Shown one piece after another: positions 40,500 through 49,735 of a stretch of DNA of 64,000 bases. How positions within the stretch are numbered: the stretch's first letter is position 1; every line of letters starts with the position of its first letter. This DNA comes from Labrenzia sp. CE80 (GTDB taxonomy: Bacteria > Pseudomonadota > Alphaproteobacteria > Rhizobiales > Stappiaceae): assembly GCF_009650605.1 (NCBI RefSeq), contig NZ_WAJT01000001.1, positions 2,108,001 to 2,172,000 of the forward strand. Direction: 5' to 3'. The notes under the pieces are model-generated. The model had not been told where the DNA came from and ran no database searches. It saw only the letters and a list, made by a program, of their open reading frames with translations. Position numbers and translations under genes: made by a program.

Positions 40500-42038
40500 T
40501 CAACCGATGTTCATCGGCAGAGCCACAAAACGGGTCGCATCGTTGTTTTCGACCCGGAAGAGAACAGCTTTGCGGCCGTTTTCTTCTGCGTCGGCAACAG
40601 CCTTGACCACGTCAGACGGCGTCTTGACGGCAACACCTGCGACTTCGACGATGCGGTCGCCGCGGCGAAGACCCTTCTCAGCGGCTGCGCCGCTCGGATC
40701 GACCTCGGCAATCACAACTCCTTCTCCATCAACGCCGGCTTCATCAGCTGTGACGAGTTCGAGGCCCATGTCGTCCAGGCTGGTCCGCTCAGGAGAGACA
40801 GCCTCCGCAGACGCGACATTTTCAGCTTCCGGCAGCTTGCCGAGCGTAACCTCGATGGTCTTTTCCTTGGCATCGCGCCAAACGGTGATGTCGACGTCCG
40901 TGTCGGGCTCATAAGCCGCGATGATCTTGGACAGCTCACGCGGTCCTTCGACCTTGGCACCGTCGACGGACAAGATGGTGTCGCCGGACTTCAGGCCCGC
41001 CTTTTCGGCCGGGCTGCCATCCTGAGCATCGGCGATAATCGCGCCGCGTGCTTCATCGAGCCCAAGGCTCTCGGCAATGTCATCGCTGACGCCCTGGATA
41101 TTGACGCCAAGCCAGCCACGCACGACAGAGCCATCGTCCCTCAGATCCATGATCACGTCCGTCGCAGTAGACGCCGGAATGGCGAAGGCAATACCGACAT
41201 TGCCACCGGAAGGCGAGAAGATCGCCGCGTTCACACCAATGACCTCACCCTTCATATTGAAGGCAGGACCGCCCGAGTTGCCGCGGTTGACCGGCGCGTC
41301 GATCTGAATGAAATCATCGTAGGGTCCAGCGCCAATATCGCGGCCACGAGCCGAAACGATTCCGGCAGTTACGGAACCGCCAAGGCCGAAGGGGTTACCG
41401 ATGGCAACGACCCATTCACCCACGTGTGGCGCGTCGTCGGCGAATTTCACATAGGTGAACTCATGATCGGCATCGACTTTCAGGAGAGCAAGATCCGTGC
41501 GCTTGTCCGCACCGATCAGCTTGGCATCAAATTCCTTGCCATCGTCCGTGACAATGGTGAACTCGGTGCCCTTGTCGATGACATGATGATTGGTGACGAG
41601 ATAACCGTCTTCACTAATGAAAAAGCCAGAGCCCTGGGACATGCCATACTGGCGGGGCTGCTGCCGGTCGCCACCACGACCCTGCGACTGGCCCTGCTCG
41701 CCGAACTGACGGAAGAAACGCTGCAACGGGTGGTCCTTGGGCAGATCTTCAAAGAAGTTGCCGCCTCGGCCACCGCCGAAGTTCATCATGCGCGGCTCGA
41801 CTGCTTGCTTGACACGCACGCTGACGACTGCCGGCTGAACGGCCGTTACCACGGGAGAGAAATCGGTCGGACCGGCCGCATCGACCTTAACGGCGTCCGC
41901 GAGGGCAAACTGGTTCGGAATAACGGTCTGGGCAGACAGAACGCCGGCAACGCCGAGCGCCATGGCGCCAGCCAAAAGGCGGGTCCGACGAGAGCGCAAG
42001 CCGCGGGCGGTTTCTGTGGTCTGGCTGTTTTGCATCAT
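40500..42038 (-). CDS. degP: Periplasmic Do-family serine protease/chaperone
   Basis: 512 residues. A signal sequence lies near residues 18-47 (LLAGAMALGVAGVLSAQTVI). The catalytic triad is H152 (TNHHVI), D182 (TDLALL) and S255 (GNSGGPAF). Two PDZ domains follow, at about 305-400 and 410-505. A Gly/Gln/Arg-rich loop (about 88-135) corresponds to the LA loop. It degrades or refolds misfolded envelope proteins. The ATG at 42038 (a second ATG follows it) has GAGGA upstream. The two-component genes downstream on the same strand may monitor envelope stress. DegP versus DegQ cannot be decided from sequence alone. Confidence 0.92.
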   Translation of the reverse strand: MMQNSQTTETARGLRSRRTRLLAGAMALGVAGVLSAQTVIPNQFALADAVKVDAAGPTDFSPVVTAVQPAVVSVRVKQAVEPRMMNFGGGRGGNFFEDLPKDHPLQRFFRQFGEQGQSQGRGGDRQQPRQYGMSQGSGFFISEDGYLVTNHHVIDKGTEFTIVTDDGKEFDAKLIGADKRTDLALLKVDADHEFTYVKFADDAPHVGEWVVAIGNPFGLGGSVTAGIVSARGRDIGAGPYDDFIQIDAPVNRGNSGGPAFNMKGEVIGVNAAIFSPSGGNVGIAFAIPASTATDVIMDLRDDGSVVRGWLGVNIQGVSDDIAESLGLDEARGAIIADAQDGSPAEKAGLKSGDTILSVDGAKVEGPRELSKIIAAYEPDTDVDITVWRDAKEKTIEVTLGKLPEAENVASAEAVSPERTSLDDMGLELVTADEAGVDGEGVVIAEVDPSGAAAEKGLRRGDRIVEVAGVAVKTPSDVVKAVADAEENGRKAVLFRVENNDATRFVALPMNIG

Positions 42039-42158
42039 TAAAGTCCTCTGATGACGATGGGTCAGAAATCAGGGACGGACACTCCGCGGGGAGGAAGCAT
42101 TCCGTCCTGTCACCGAGGACTATGTTGGGAGTCGCCTTACAGCCGCCTGTCGAGCGGA

Positions 42159-42836
42159 TTAAGCTTTTGTAATCTTGGCAGAAGCAGCGGCGGAGAAGAT
42201 CAAAGGCGGATCACCAGCGTTCCAGGTCTGGTATTTCGGCATGATCGCAGCAAAACGCGCGCTGTCTTCGAAAGCCCGCAACCAGGCCTTCAGCCGCGGC
42301 CAGTCCGCCGCCTCGAACCAGCCCCGGTCCACATTTGCAAACTGGCGCAGAAACGGGAGGAAAGCATAATCCGCCAGGCTCGCCGAGCGGCCGAACAGCC
42401 AGGGTCTGTCCTGCAGACGCTTTTCCAGATCGCTCAAAATTGCGGCGGCGGCGGCTCTCTCCTCCTCCAAAGACGCGTCGGGGTAACGGGTGTCATACTT
42501 GTACCGGTCGAGATGCATCTTGAAGTCACCGTCGAGCATTTCGATCAATAAAAGCATCTCGTCGAGCGTTCCCTCATCCGGTTTCAGCCAACCTTCGGGA
42601 TCGGCCTGCCCAAGCGCCCAGAGCATGATGTCCAAGCTCTCGTCGATGACATTGGCGTTGAGGAGATCAAGGCAGGGCACGGTTCCGCTCGGCGAAGCAG
42701 CCAGAAACTCAGGCGCCTTGTCGCGCAGCAAGACTTCGCGCAGTTCCACGTCCATACCAGCCGACACAAGCGCCAGACGCGCGCGCATGGCATAGGGACA
42801 TCGGCGGAAGGAGTAGAGGATCGGAACAACTGCCAT
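42159..42836 (-). CDS. Glutathione S-transferase family protein
   Basis: 225 residues from ATG 42836 (a longer upstream frame to 42944 lacks family similarity). The thioredoxin-like N-terminal domain has FRRCPYAMRARLAL with a CPYA motif in place of the usual Ser/Tyr, then SGTVPCLDL, the cis-Pro that binds glutathione. The all-helical C-terminal domain follows. Beta/omega-like GSTs of this type act as thiol-transferases or dehalogenases. Weak ribosome site. It stands alone, between degP (120 bp) and the DUF2336 gene, which diverges from it. Confidence 0.85.
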   Translation of the reverse strand: MAVVPILYSFRRCPYAMRARLALVSAGMDVELREVLLRDKAPEFLAASPSGTVPCLDLLNANVIDESLDIMLWALGQADPEGWLKPDEGTLDEMLLLIEMLDGDFKMHLDRYKYDTRYPDASLEEERAAAAAILSDLEKRLQDRPWLFGRSASLADYAFLPFLRQFANVDRGWFEAADWPRLKAWLRAFEDSARFAAIMPKYQTWNAGDPPLIFSAAASAKITKA

Positions 42837-43135
42837 CGCGCATTCTGTCGAAGAATTCTGCCAATCCGTCAAGACCGCCACGTCTACTCGCCCCTTTTTC
42901 ACGAGTTTCGCTCGATTCGAAGGCGGCAGGATCCGTCGAGGCAAAAAACACGCTAAGAAAAGCAGAGAAACCTTCAGAAATAATCATAATCAAATCCAAC
43001 TATTGATTGCACCACTTATACGTATTTAACCCTATTAAAAAACGCGTTTTCATCGAGAACCTCACCTGCTTTCTTACAATTATTTAAACTCCTTCAGGCA
43101 TGCTGCGTGCATACGTTTCAACACTCAGGTTTTCC

Positions 43136-44209
43136 ATGCTCAATTCATTGGTCGACCTTGCCAAGGAAAGCAGCAGCGACAAACGTCGCGAGCTCCTTGG
43201 GCAGGTCTCGGCGCTCTTCATTGCGGACGCAGATCGCTACACCAGCGAGGAGATGACGCTCTTCACCGGCGTTCTCAAGAAGCTCATCAATGACGCTGAA
43301 ACTCAGGACAAAGCGAAGCTCTCGGCTCGGCTGGCCCATGTGAATGAAACACCGAACGAGCTGGCGCTCGAACTGGCGAGTGATGATGCGGCCGTTGCGA
43401 AATACATGCTGCAGTATTCCAATTCGCTCACCCGCGACGACCTGATCCAGCTGGCACGCAGCAAGGGGCAGGACCATCTGCTGGCCATTTCAAAGCGTGA
43501 TCATCTCGAGAGCAGGCTGACCGACATCCTTCTGGAGCGCGGCGAGCAACTCGTGCGCCGGTCGGTCGCAGACAACCCCGGCGCCGAACTGTCGGACTGG
43601 GGCATGCGCTTGCTCATGAAGCTGGCGGGCAGCGACGCGCCGCTGCGTGAGAGCATGACCCATCGTGCTGATCTTTCGGCGGAACATTTCGAAAAACTGA
43701 TCAGCCTGCTTCCGGAAGATCAGAGGGACAGCGTGCGCAACATGCATGCGCAGAACAGCCAGCTTGTTGAGAAGATCTTGCACGATGCCGGAAAGGCCGT
43801 GGCGGGCGGTTCCCTCGAGCGTAAACGCTCGCGTCTGGATGCCAAGGTCGCGCTCAAGGACATTCGAAGCGGCCAAACCAGCCTGAACGAGGTTTTCCTG
43901 GCCTACTCGTTGGCGCGTAACCTGTTTGACCTCGCTTTCATTCTTGCAGAGGTGTCCGGCCTTGATCAGAAATACGTCACCAACGTGATGATCAGATACG
44001 AGATCGACGGTGTTGCGGTGCTTTGCAGGGCGCTTTCGATCAGCACCAGCGAGTTCAACATGTTCTGCAAGGCGCGTGGGGCACACCTGAAGCTGTCCAA
44101 AAGCGCGATCGACAACTGGATGCGCGACTATCAATTGTTGTCGGAGGAAGAAGCCCAGCGGGTTCTGCGCTTCATCAAAGTCCGCCTGAAGATGGCAGAA
44201 GCCGCCTGA
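43136..44209 (+). CDS. DUF2336 protein, paralogue 1
   Basis: 357 residues from ATG 43136, where the protein begins MLNSLVDLAKESSSDKRREL like its paralogue; an upstream in-frame ATG at 43100 is less likely. All-helical, with repeat-like units (LISKRDHLESRLTDILLERG and similar), as in the alphaproteobacterial DUF2336 family, whose function is not established. A conserved hydrophilic core (SGQTSLNEVFLAYSLARNLFDLAFILAEVSGLD) precedes a C-terminal helical tail. No signal peptide or membrane helix. It carries an additional repeat (about 50 residues) absent from the paralogue at 45709. Preceded by a 299-bp AT-rich intergenic region. Confidence 0.75.
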   Translation: MLNSLVDLAKESSSDKRRELLGQVSALFIADADRYTSEEMTLFTGVLKKLINDAETQDKAKLSARLAHVNETPNELALELASDDAAVAKYMLQYSNSLTRDDLIQLARSKGQDHLLAISKRDHLESRLTDILLERGEQLVRRSVADNPGAELSDWGMRLLMKLAGSDAPLRESMTHRADLSAEHFEKLISLLPEDQRDSVRNMHAQNSQLVEKILHDAGKAVAGGSLERKRSRLDAKVALKDIRSGQTSLNEVFLAYSLARNLFDLAFILAEVSGLDQKYVTNVMIRYEIDGVAVLCRALSISTSEFNMFCKARGAHLKLSKSAIDNWMRDYQLLSEEEAQRVLRFIKVRLKMAEAA

Positions 44210-44228
44210 CCCGCGTCAAGCCGATCTC

Positions 44229-45464
44229 TTAAGGGGCGACGGCTTTGGTCACAATGGCGGCGCCGGTCTCAAGGGTTTTGTGAACCGGGCATTTGTCAGC
44301 GATTTCCAGCAGTCTGTCCCGGGTTTCGGGAGCCAGATCCCCCTCGACGGAAATTCTGCGTTCAAACCGGTCGATACGGCCGGACTGACCACGATGCGCC
44401 TCGCTGCAATCCTCGCAATCAGCTGCATGCACCTTGCCATGAACAACGGTCGTGGAAATGCGCCCCACTGGTAGCCCCTTCCTGTCGGCATACATGCGCA
44501 GGGTCATGACCGTGCAGGCTCCTAGCGCACTGGAAAGCAGATCGTAGGGGGATGGTCCACTGTTCAAGCCGCCAACGTCCTCCGGTTCATCAGCGATCAA
44601 TCTGTGCGCCCCGCTGGTGACCGCCACCTGGAACTTGCCAAGGCCCGTCTCGGCCACGTCGACACCCTCCGCGGCTTCATGCGCGGTGGCTTGCGGCAAC
44701 ATGTCCAGATACTGGCTTGCCCAGGCCGCAATGACACGGGCAGCATAGGCCGCATCTGCCTCGCGGCTCAACAAGTGGTCCGCATGATCCAAAGACACGA
44801 AGCTCTTGGGATGCTTGGCGGCGACGAAGATCTCCGTGGCGTTGTCGATCCCGACGGTTTCATCCAGCGGCGCATGCAGAACAAGGAGCGCTTTGCCAAG
44901 CTTTTCGATCTTCCTGGTCAGGAGCTGGCCGGTGGCGTCCTCGACAAACTCCCTGCGAATGGTGAACTCGCGGCCGGCAAGCATGACCTTCCCCTCACCG
45001 TCCCGCTGAATGGCATCAAGTGATCCCTCGAAATTCTTCAGAACATGACCAACATCGGAGGGTGCACCAATGGTTGCGACCGCACGAACATCGGGCAAGT
45101 CGCCTGCAGCTGCCAGAACAGCTGCGCCGCCGAGCGAGTGTCCGATCAAAAGCTGCGGCGCCTGATAGTGTTGCGAAAGGAACGCCGCCGCATGCTTCAG
45201 ATCCTCGACATTGGAGGAAAAATCGGTCGACGCGAAGTCCCCGCCGCTCGCACCAAGACCTGTAAAATCAAATCGCAGGACGCCGATGCCTTCAGAGATC
45301 AGTGCCTCGGCAATATGACGCGCAGCCGCGATATCCTTGGAACAGGTGAAACAATGCGCGAAGAGCGCGAAAGCACGCACGTCTCCGGTCGGCATATCAA
45401 GACGCGCGGCCAGCTTTACACCGCGTGCGCCTTCAAATTCCAGCTTCCGTGCCCTGTTTGCCAT
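44229..45464 (-). CDS. Fused alpha/beta hydrolase-OsmC protein
   Basis: 411 residues. The N-terminal ~260 form an alpha/beta hydrolase with FAHCFTCSKD near the start and the nucleophile elbow GHSLGG. The C-terminal ~140 form an OsmC/Ohr domain with its peroxidatic cysteine in SALGACTVMTLRMYADRKG and a second cysteine near CPVHKT. OsmC-like proteins reduce organic hydroperoxides with thiols. The fusion is known in proteobacteria and suggests hydrolysis of an ester coupled to peroxide detoxification; that coupling is inference. It converges on DUF2336 paralogue 1 and diverges from paralogue 2. Confidence 0.88.
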   Translation of the reverse strand: MANRARKLEFEGARGVKLAARLDMPTGDVRAFALFAHCFTCSKDIAAARHIAEALISEGIGVLRFDFTGLGASGGDFASTDFSSNVEDLKHAAAFLSQHYQAPQLLIGHSLGGAAVLAAAGDLPDVRAVATIGAPSDVGHVLKNFEGSLDAIQRDGEGKVMLAGREFTIRREFVEDATGQLLTRKIEKLGKALLVLHAPLDETVGIDNATEIFVAAKHPKSFVSLDHADHLLSREADAAYAARVIAAWASQYLDMLPQATAHEAAEGVDVAETGLGKFQVAVTSGAHRLIADEPEDVGGLNSGPSPYDLLSSALGACTVMTLRMYADRKGLPVGRISTTVVHGKVHAADCEDCSEAHRGQSGRIDRFERRISVEGDLAPETRDRLLEIADKCPVHKTLETGAAIVTKAVAP

Positions 45465-45708
45465 GTACCCTCACAACTTTGGCATGCGGAAAATCTCATC
45501 CCGCTCCGATCCTGTCATTGACATAAGTCGTGGCAGTGCCGTCACAAGTAAATTGCCCATAACGATAATGTGGCTTTGGAAATAAAGAGCGCCTGTTTCT
45601 CGAATGCAACGCAATGATTGCAAAAATTACCAATCTTTAAACACCGCCTTATCCAATTGTGAAGAATTTAACAGCTACACTAAAGACTAGATTGGAACTG
45701 GTCGGATT

Positions 45709-46704
45709 ATGCTCGATTCTCTAATAGAACAGGCAAAGGACATTTCTAGCGACAAGCAGAAGAAGCTTGTCGAGCACGTGACGGCACAGTTTGTCGAGCG
45801 AGCAAGCCTTCAGAGACGCGAAGAAATCGAGACCTACAACGGGATTCTGGAAGGTGTATACGACAAGCTTCCTGCCGAAGACCGGCAAAAGATCTCCGAC
45901 CGCCTGACAGATGTCGAAGCCACCTCCTCAGTGTTGGCGGCCAAGGTTGCCCGGGACGATCTGCCGATAGCTCGCAGGATGATCGCTGAATCCAAATCCT
46001 TGAAAGAGAATGACCTTCTCAAACTTGCTTCGGAAACCAGCCAGGAGCACATGCTGGAGATCGCCAAGCGCGATCATCTCAGCAGCCGTCTGACCAAGAA
46101 GCTTATCGATCGCGGCGGCAAGGCCGTTCACAAGTCGCTCGCGCTTAATCTTGGCGCCGAAATGACGGCGGAAGACTTCGAGATGGTCGTCAAGGAATTG
46201 CCGAAACAGATGGGCGACAAGGTCCGGCACCTGCGCAAATCCAACGAGCAGCTACTCGAAGATCTGTTCAAGGACGACAGTGAGGCCATGACGGGCCCGC
46301 CGATCGAAAAGAAAGAAGCTCGCATCCCGGTTAGACAGTGGATGATGGGCATCAAATCGGGCCAGATAACCTTGACCAAGGCCATTTCGCAGATGGCGAT
46401 GGAAAAGAACCTCTACGACATCACTCTTATGCTTTCAGTGGTCTCGGGCCTGGAACACAAGCATGTTCTGAGCCTGATGAACCGCTTTGATTCCTCAGGA
46501 ATTGCAACGCTCTGCCGGGCTTCCGATATCGACGACACATCCTATTCAGGCATTTGCACATGCCGATGTCATCACCTGAAATTTCCCACATCGACCGGAA
46601 ACAAGTGGCTGACAAATTACCACGTTCTCGATCCGATTGATGCAAAGCGGTTGCTTGAACTGATGAAGTACAAGCTGACCTCTGTGAACAGCGAAGCCGC
46701 CTAA
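45709..46704 (+). CDS. DUF2336 protein, paralogue 2
   Basis: 331 residues, starting MLDSLIEQAKDISSDKQKKL, clearly homologous to the protein at 43136: both share EIAKRDHLSSRLT-like and SGQITLTKAISQMAMEKNLY-like segments and a similar C-terminal helix. It differs by lacking one internal repeat and by a Cys/His cluster, ICTCRCHHLK, where paralogue 1 has FCKARGAHLK; this could bind metal or be chance. Function unknown. ATG at 45709 with a weak ribosome site. The two copies flank the hydrolase-OsmC gene. Confidence 0.75.
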   Translation: MLDSLIEQAKDISSDKQKKLVEHVTAQFVERASLQRREEIETYNGILEGVYDKLPAEDRQKISDRLTDVEATSSVLAAKVARDDLPIARRMIAESKSLKENDLLKLASETSQEHMLEIAKRDHLSSRLTKKLIDRGGKAVHKSLALNLGAEMTAEDFEMVVKELPKQMGDKVRHLRKSNEQLLEDLFKDDSEAMTGPPIEKKEARIPVRQWMMGIKSGQITLTKAISQMAMEKNLYDITLMLSVVSGLEHKHVLSLMNRFDSSGIATLCRASDIDDTSYSGICTCRCHHLKFPTSTGNKWLTNYHVLDPIDAKRLLELMKYKLTSVNSEAA

Positions 46705-46733
46705 GGCGCTTGTGAAGCGTCAATCGCGTAAGC

Positions 46734-47207
46734 TTAGGGCTCTCGCAGCAAGTTGTTGAGACGGGCCTGTTCTTCGTCACTCAAGGGCTTGGGCCCCCCG
46801 TCTGTCGCCGCGCTCTTGCGACGGCGGATCGCGAGAAAGAGACCCAAGAGGCCAGCCAGAAGGGCGATAGGCCCCGCCGCCCAAAGCACGAGATTGTGCC
46901 AAGCGAACCGCGGCTTCAGCAGGACAAATTCACCATAGCGCGACACCAGGTAATCGATGACCTCGGAATTGCTGTCGCCGGCGACCAGGCGCTCACGCAC
47001 CAGAATCCGCAAATCCTTGGCCAGAGGCGCATCACTGTCATCGATCGACTGGTTCTGACACACCATGCAGCGCAGATTCGCCGAAAGTGCGCGGGCACGC
47101 TCCTCCAGAATCGGATCGTCCAGAATCTCGTCAGGCGCAATCGCCCATGCCGAACCGAGCCAGATGAACGCCAGAGTGAAGACCACAAAGAAGGACTTGA
47201 ACTTCAT
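46734..47207 (-). CDS. ccmH: Cytochrome c maturation protein CcmH (CycL)
   Basis: 157 residues from ATG 47207, with a CGGAG ribosome site that overlaps the ccmF stop region. A signal peptide (FFVVFTLAFIWLGSAWA) precedes the redox motif LRCMVCQNQ (C47, C50), which keeps apocytochrome c thiols reduced for haem attachment. One TM helix follows (LVLWAAGPIALLAGLLGLFLAI). Last cistron of ccmI-ccmE-ccmF-ccmH, 5 bp after ccmF. A longer frame to 47324 was rejected. Confidence 0.92.
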   Translation of the reverse strand: MKFKSFFVVFTLAFIWLGSAWAIAPDEILDDPILEERARALSANLRCMVCQNQSIDDSDAPLAKDLRILVRERLVAGDSNSEVIDYLVSRYGEFVLLKPRFAWHNLVLWAAGPIALLAGLLGLFLAIRRRKSAATDGGPKPLSDEEQARLNNLLREP

Positions 47208-47212
47208 CCGGT

Positions 47213-49198
47213 CTACTCCGCAGCCTGAGGGAACGGCGCGGCGCGCCGCGCCGGTTTGGGTGCTCCAACGCGAAGACGGCGGTCGGCAATGGAGACAAGG
47301 CCGCCGAAGGCCATGATCATGCAACCAATCCAGATCAATGTCACGAGCGGCTTGAAGTAGACCCGAACGTCCACCGCACCATCGTCACGTCCCTCTCCTA
47401 GAGAAAGATAGAGCTGTGAGAACCATGAGGTCATGATCGCAGCTTCCGTGGTCGGCATCTGGCGCGCTGTATAAAGTCGTTTGGAAGGGTCCATCTTCTT
47501 AACAATGGTTCCGCCCGCCCGCACGGTGAAATGCCCGACGTCCTCGCGGTAGTTCGGCCCCTTGCGGGGTACCAAACCATCGAAGGTCAGCTCATAGCCG
47601 GCGAGTTCGACATTGGCGCCCGGCTTCATGGTCAGGATCCGCTCTTCCTGGAAGGCGGATGCGGTGACAATGCCCAGGACCGTCACGCCGACGCCGAAAT
47701 GGGCGATTGATGTGCCCCAGGCAGAGCCCGGCAGCCCCTTCAAGCGCGAGAAACCACGCGAAAGACCAACTTCGAAGAGTTTCACGCGCGTGATGATCTC
47801 GACCATGGCACCGGTCATGACCCAGACGGCAAGGCCCACACCCAGAGGCGCCAACACACGCTCGAGGCCCCAAAGCCAAAGTGTGAAGAGACAGGCAAGG
47901 ATGGCGATGCCAAACGCTGCGTAAAGCCTCTGGCTGGCGGCAAGAAGGTCACCGCGTTTCCAAGCCAGGACCGGCCCGAATGGTACCGCAATCAGCAGCG
48001 GGATCATCAAGGGCCCGAAGGTGAGATTGAAGAAAGGCGCGCCTACGGAAATCTTTTCGCCCGTGATCACATCCAGTGCGAGCGGATAGAGCGTCCCGAC
48101 GAAAACGGCGACCGTCGCGGCCGTGAGGAAGAGGTTGTTCAAGACCAGCGCGCCCTCCCGGCTGATCGGAGCGAACAAACCACCTTGCTTAAGCATTGGC
48201 GCTCGCCAGGCATAGAGCGTCAGCGAGCCGCCGATGAACAGGCACAGAAGCACCAGAATGAAAACGCCGCGCTCCGGATCGGTCGCGAAGGCATGGACAC
48301 TGGTCAGCACGCCCGATCGCACGAGAAAGGTGCCCAGCAACGAAAGCGAGAAGGTGAAGATCGCCAGGAGAACGGTCCAGACTTTCAGAGCGTCGCGCTT
48401 TTCCATGACAATGGCCGAATGCAAGAGCGCGGTGCCGGAGAGCCATGGCATGAAGGAGGCGTTCTCGACCGGATCCCAGAACCACCAGCCACCCCAGCCG
48501 AGCTCATAGTAGGCCCAGTAGGATCCCATCGCGATGCCGGCGGTGAGGAACACCCACGCCAGAAGCGTCCAGGGCCGCACCCATCGCGCCCAGGCAGCAT
48601 CAAGTCGCCCCAGGATCAAGGCAGCGACGGCAAAGGAGAAGGTGATCGAAAAGCCGACGTAACCGACGTAGAGCAGCGGCGGATGGATCGCGAGGCCGAT
48701 ATCCTGAAGGATCGGATTGAGGCCGTTACCCTCAAGCGGTGCTTCGGCGATCCGGTTGAAGGGATTGGAGGTGGCCAGAATGAACAGAATGAATCCGGCG
48801 GTGACCCAGCTTTGCACTGCCAAAGTAGCCGCACGCAGGGAAGCTGGAATGTTCGTGCCGAAGAACCCGACGAGCGCACCGAAAAAGACAAGGATCAGCA
48901 CCCAAAGCAGGACGGAGCCCTCGTGATTGCCCCAGACGCCGGAGATCTTGTAGATCAGCGGCTTGGCCGAATGAGAGTTTTCCCAGACGTTGACGACGGA
49001 AAAATCCGAAGACAGGTAGGCAACTGTCAGCGCAGCAAAAGACAGGGCCACCAGCATAAAGAGTGCGACCGATACAGGCGGCGCGATCGCCATCAGGCGG
49101 CTGTCCTCGCGCACGGCGCCAACCATTGGCAACACCGACTGGATAAGCGACAGCGCAAAAGCCAATACGAGAGCATAATGTCCAAGTTCAACGATCAT
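47213..49198 (-). CDS. ccmF: Haem lyase subunit CcmF (CycK)
   Basis: 661 residues, a multi-helix inner membrane protein with about 14-15 hydrophobic segments. The haem-handling WWD motif GWGGWWFWDPVENASFMPWL is at 234-253. Conserved histidines that bind haem b are in the surrounding periplasmic loops. It forms the haem lyase with CcmH and CcmI and ligates haem delivered by CcmE to apocytochrome c. Gap of 62 bp to ccmE upstream, 5 bp to ccmH downstream. Length is normal. Confidence 0.95.
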   Translation of the reverse strand: MIVELGHYALVLAFALSLIQSVLPMVGAVREDSRLMAIAPPVSVALFMLVALSFAALTVAYLSSDFSVVNVWENSHSAKPLIYKISGVWGNHEGSVLLWVLILVFFGALVGFFGTNIPASLRAATLAVQSWVTAGFILFILATSNPFNRIAEAPLEGNGLNPILQDIGLAIHPPLLYVGYVGFSITFSFAVAALILGRLDAAWARWVRPWTLLAWVFLTAGIAMGSYWAYYELGWGGWWFWDPVENASFMPWLSGTALLHSAIVMEKRDALKVWTVLLAIFTFSLSLLGTFLVRSGVLTSVHAFATDPERGVFILVLLCLFIGGSLTLYAWRAPMLKQGGLFAPISREGALVLNNLFLTAATVAVFVGTLYPLALDVITGEKISVGAPFFNLTFGPLMIPLLIAVPFGPVLAWKRGDLLAASQRLYAAFGIAILACLFTLWLWGLERVLAPLGVGLAVWVMTGAMVEIITRVKLFEVGLSRGFSRLKGLPGSAWGTSIAHFGVGVTVLGIVTASAFQEERILTMKPGANVELAGYELTFDGLVPRKGPNYREDVGHFTVRAGGTIVKKMDPSKRLYTARQMPTTEAAIMTSWFSQLYLSLGEGRDDGAVDVRVYFKPLVTLIWIGCMIMAFGGLVSIADRRLRVGAPKPARRAAPFPQAAE

Positions 49199-49260
49199 GG
49201 CGTGTTCTCACGTTCCCGTTTCTAGCTTGCCGACAACAAGTTCAGCATGGGCGGCAAGGG

Positions 49261-49695
49261 TCATTCTCCCTGCCAGACGCCCTGTTCCTTGAGCGCCTCC
49301 GCAACTTCCTTGGGCACATAGTTTTCATCGTGTTTGGCCAGCACGTTGTCGGCAACGAAGATGCCTCTCGCATCGATCACACCTTCGGTCACGACGCCCT
49401 GCCCTTCACGAAAAAGATCGGGAAGAATGCCCTTGTAGGTCACTGCGACGGAATTGACCGTGTCGGTCACCTTGAAGGACACATTGGCGTCATCCGACCG
49501 CACAACTGTGCCTTCCTCAACCAGTCCGCCCAGACGGATACGCTGGCCTGGCGGGATTGCCTTTTCGGCAATGTCAGTCGGGCTTTGAAAGAAGACGATC
49601 TGATCGTTCAACGCAAAGAGAATAAGACCGACCGCAACCGCCAGAACGGCTCCGGCGATCCCGATCATGGTCAGGCGCCTTTGTTTTCTTGTCAT
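49261..49695 (-). CDS. ccmE: Haem chaperone CcmE (CycJ)
   Basis: 144 residues. One N-terminal TM anchor (LTMIGIAGAVLAVAVGLILFAL) and a periplasmic OB-fold. The haem-binding site is LAKHDENYVP, with H122 forming the covalent haem link and Y126 the axial ligand. It carries haem from the CcmABCD complex to CcmF. Located between ccmI (40-bp gap) and ccmF on the minus strand. Confidence 0.95.
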   Translation of the reverse strand: MTRKQRRLTMIGIAGAVLAVAVGLILFALNDQIVFFQSPTDIAEKAIPPGQRIRLGGLVEEGTVVRSDDANVSFKVTDTVNSVAVTYKGILPDLFREGQGVVTEGVIDARGIFVADNVLAKHDENYVPKEVAEALKEQGVWQGE

Positions 49696-49735
49696 TTATT
49701 CGCGTCCGTTTCCTCGTATTCGAAAGCTCTGCCCC

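Noticed and set aside
43026..43038. TTAA-N5-TTAA upstream of DUF2336 paralogue 1, resembling a CtrA site
   Set aside because: CtrA needs a 7-bp spacer; here it is five, and TTAA pairs are expected in such AT-rich DNA.
48185..49225. 346-codon plus-strand frame opposite ccmF
   Set aside because: Charged, Gln/Asp/Arg-rich antisense product of a membrane protein gene; no ribosome site and no motif.
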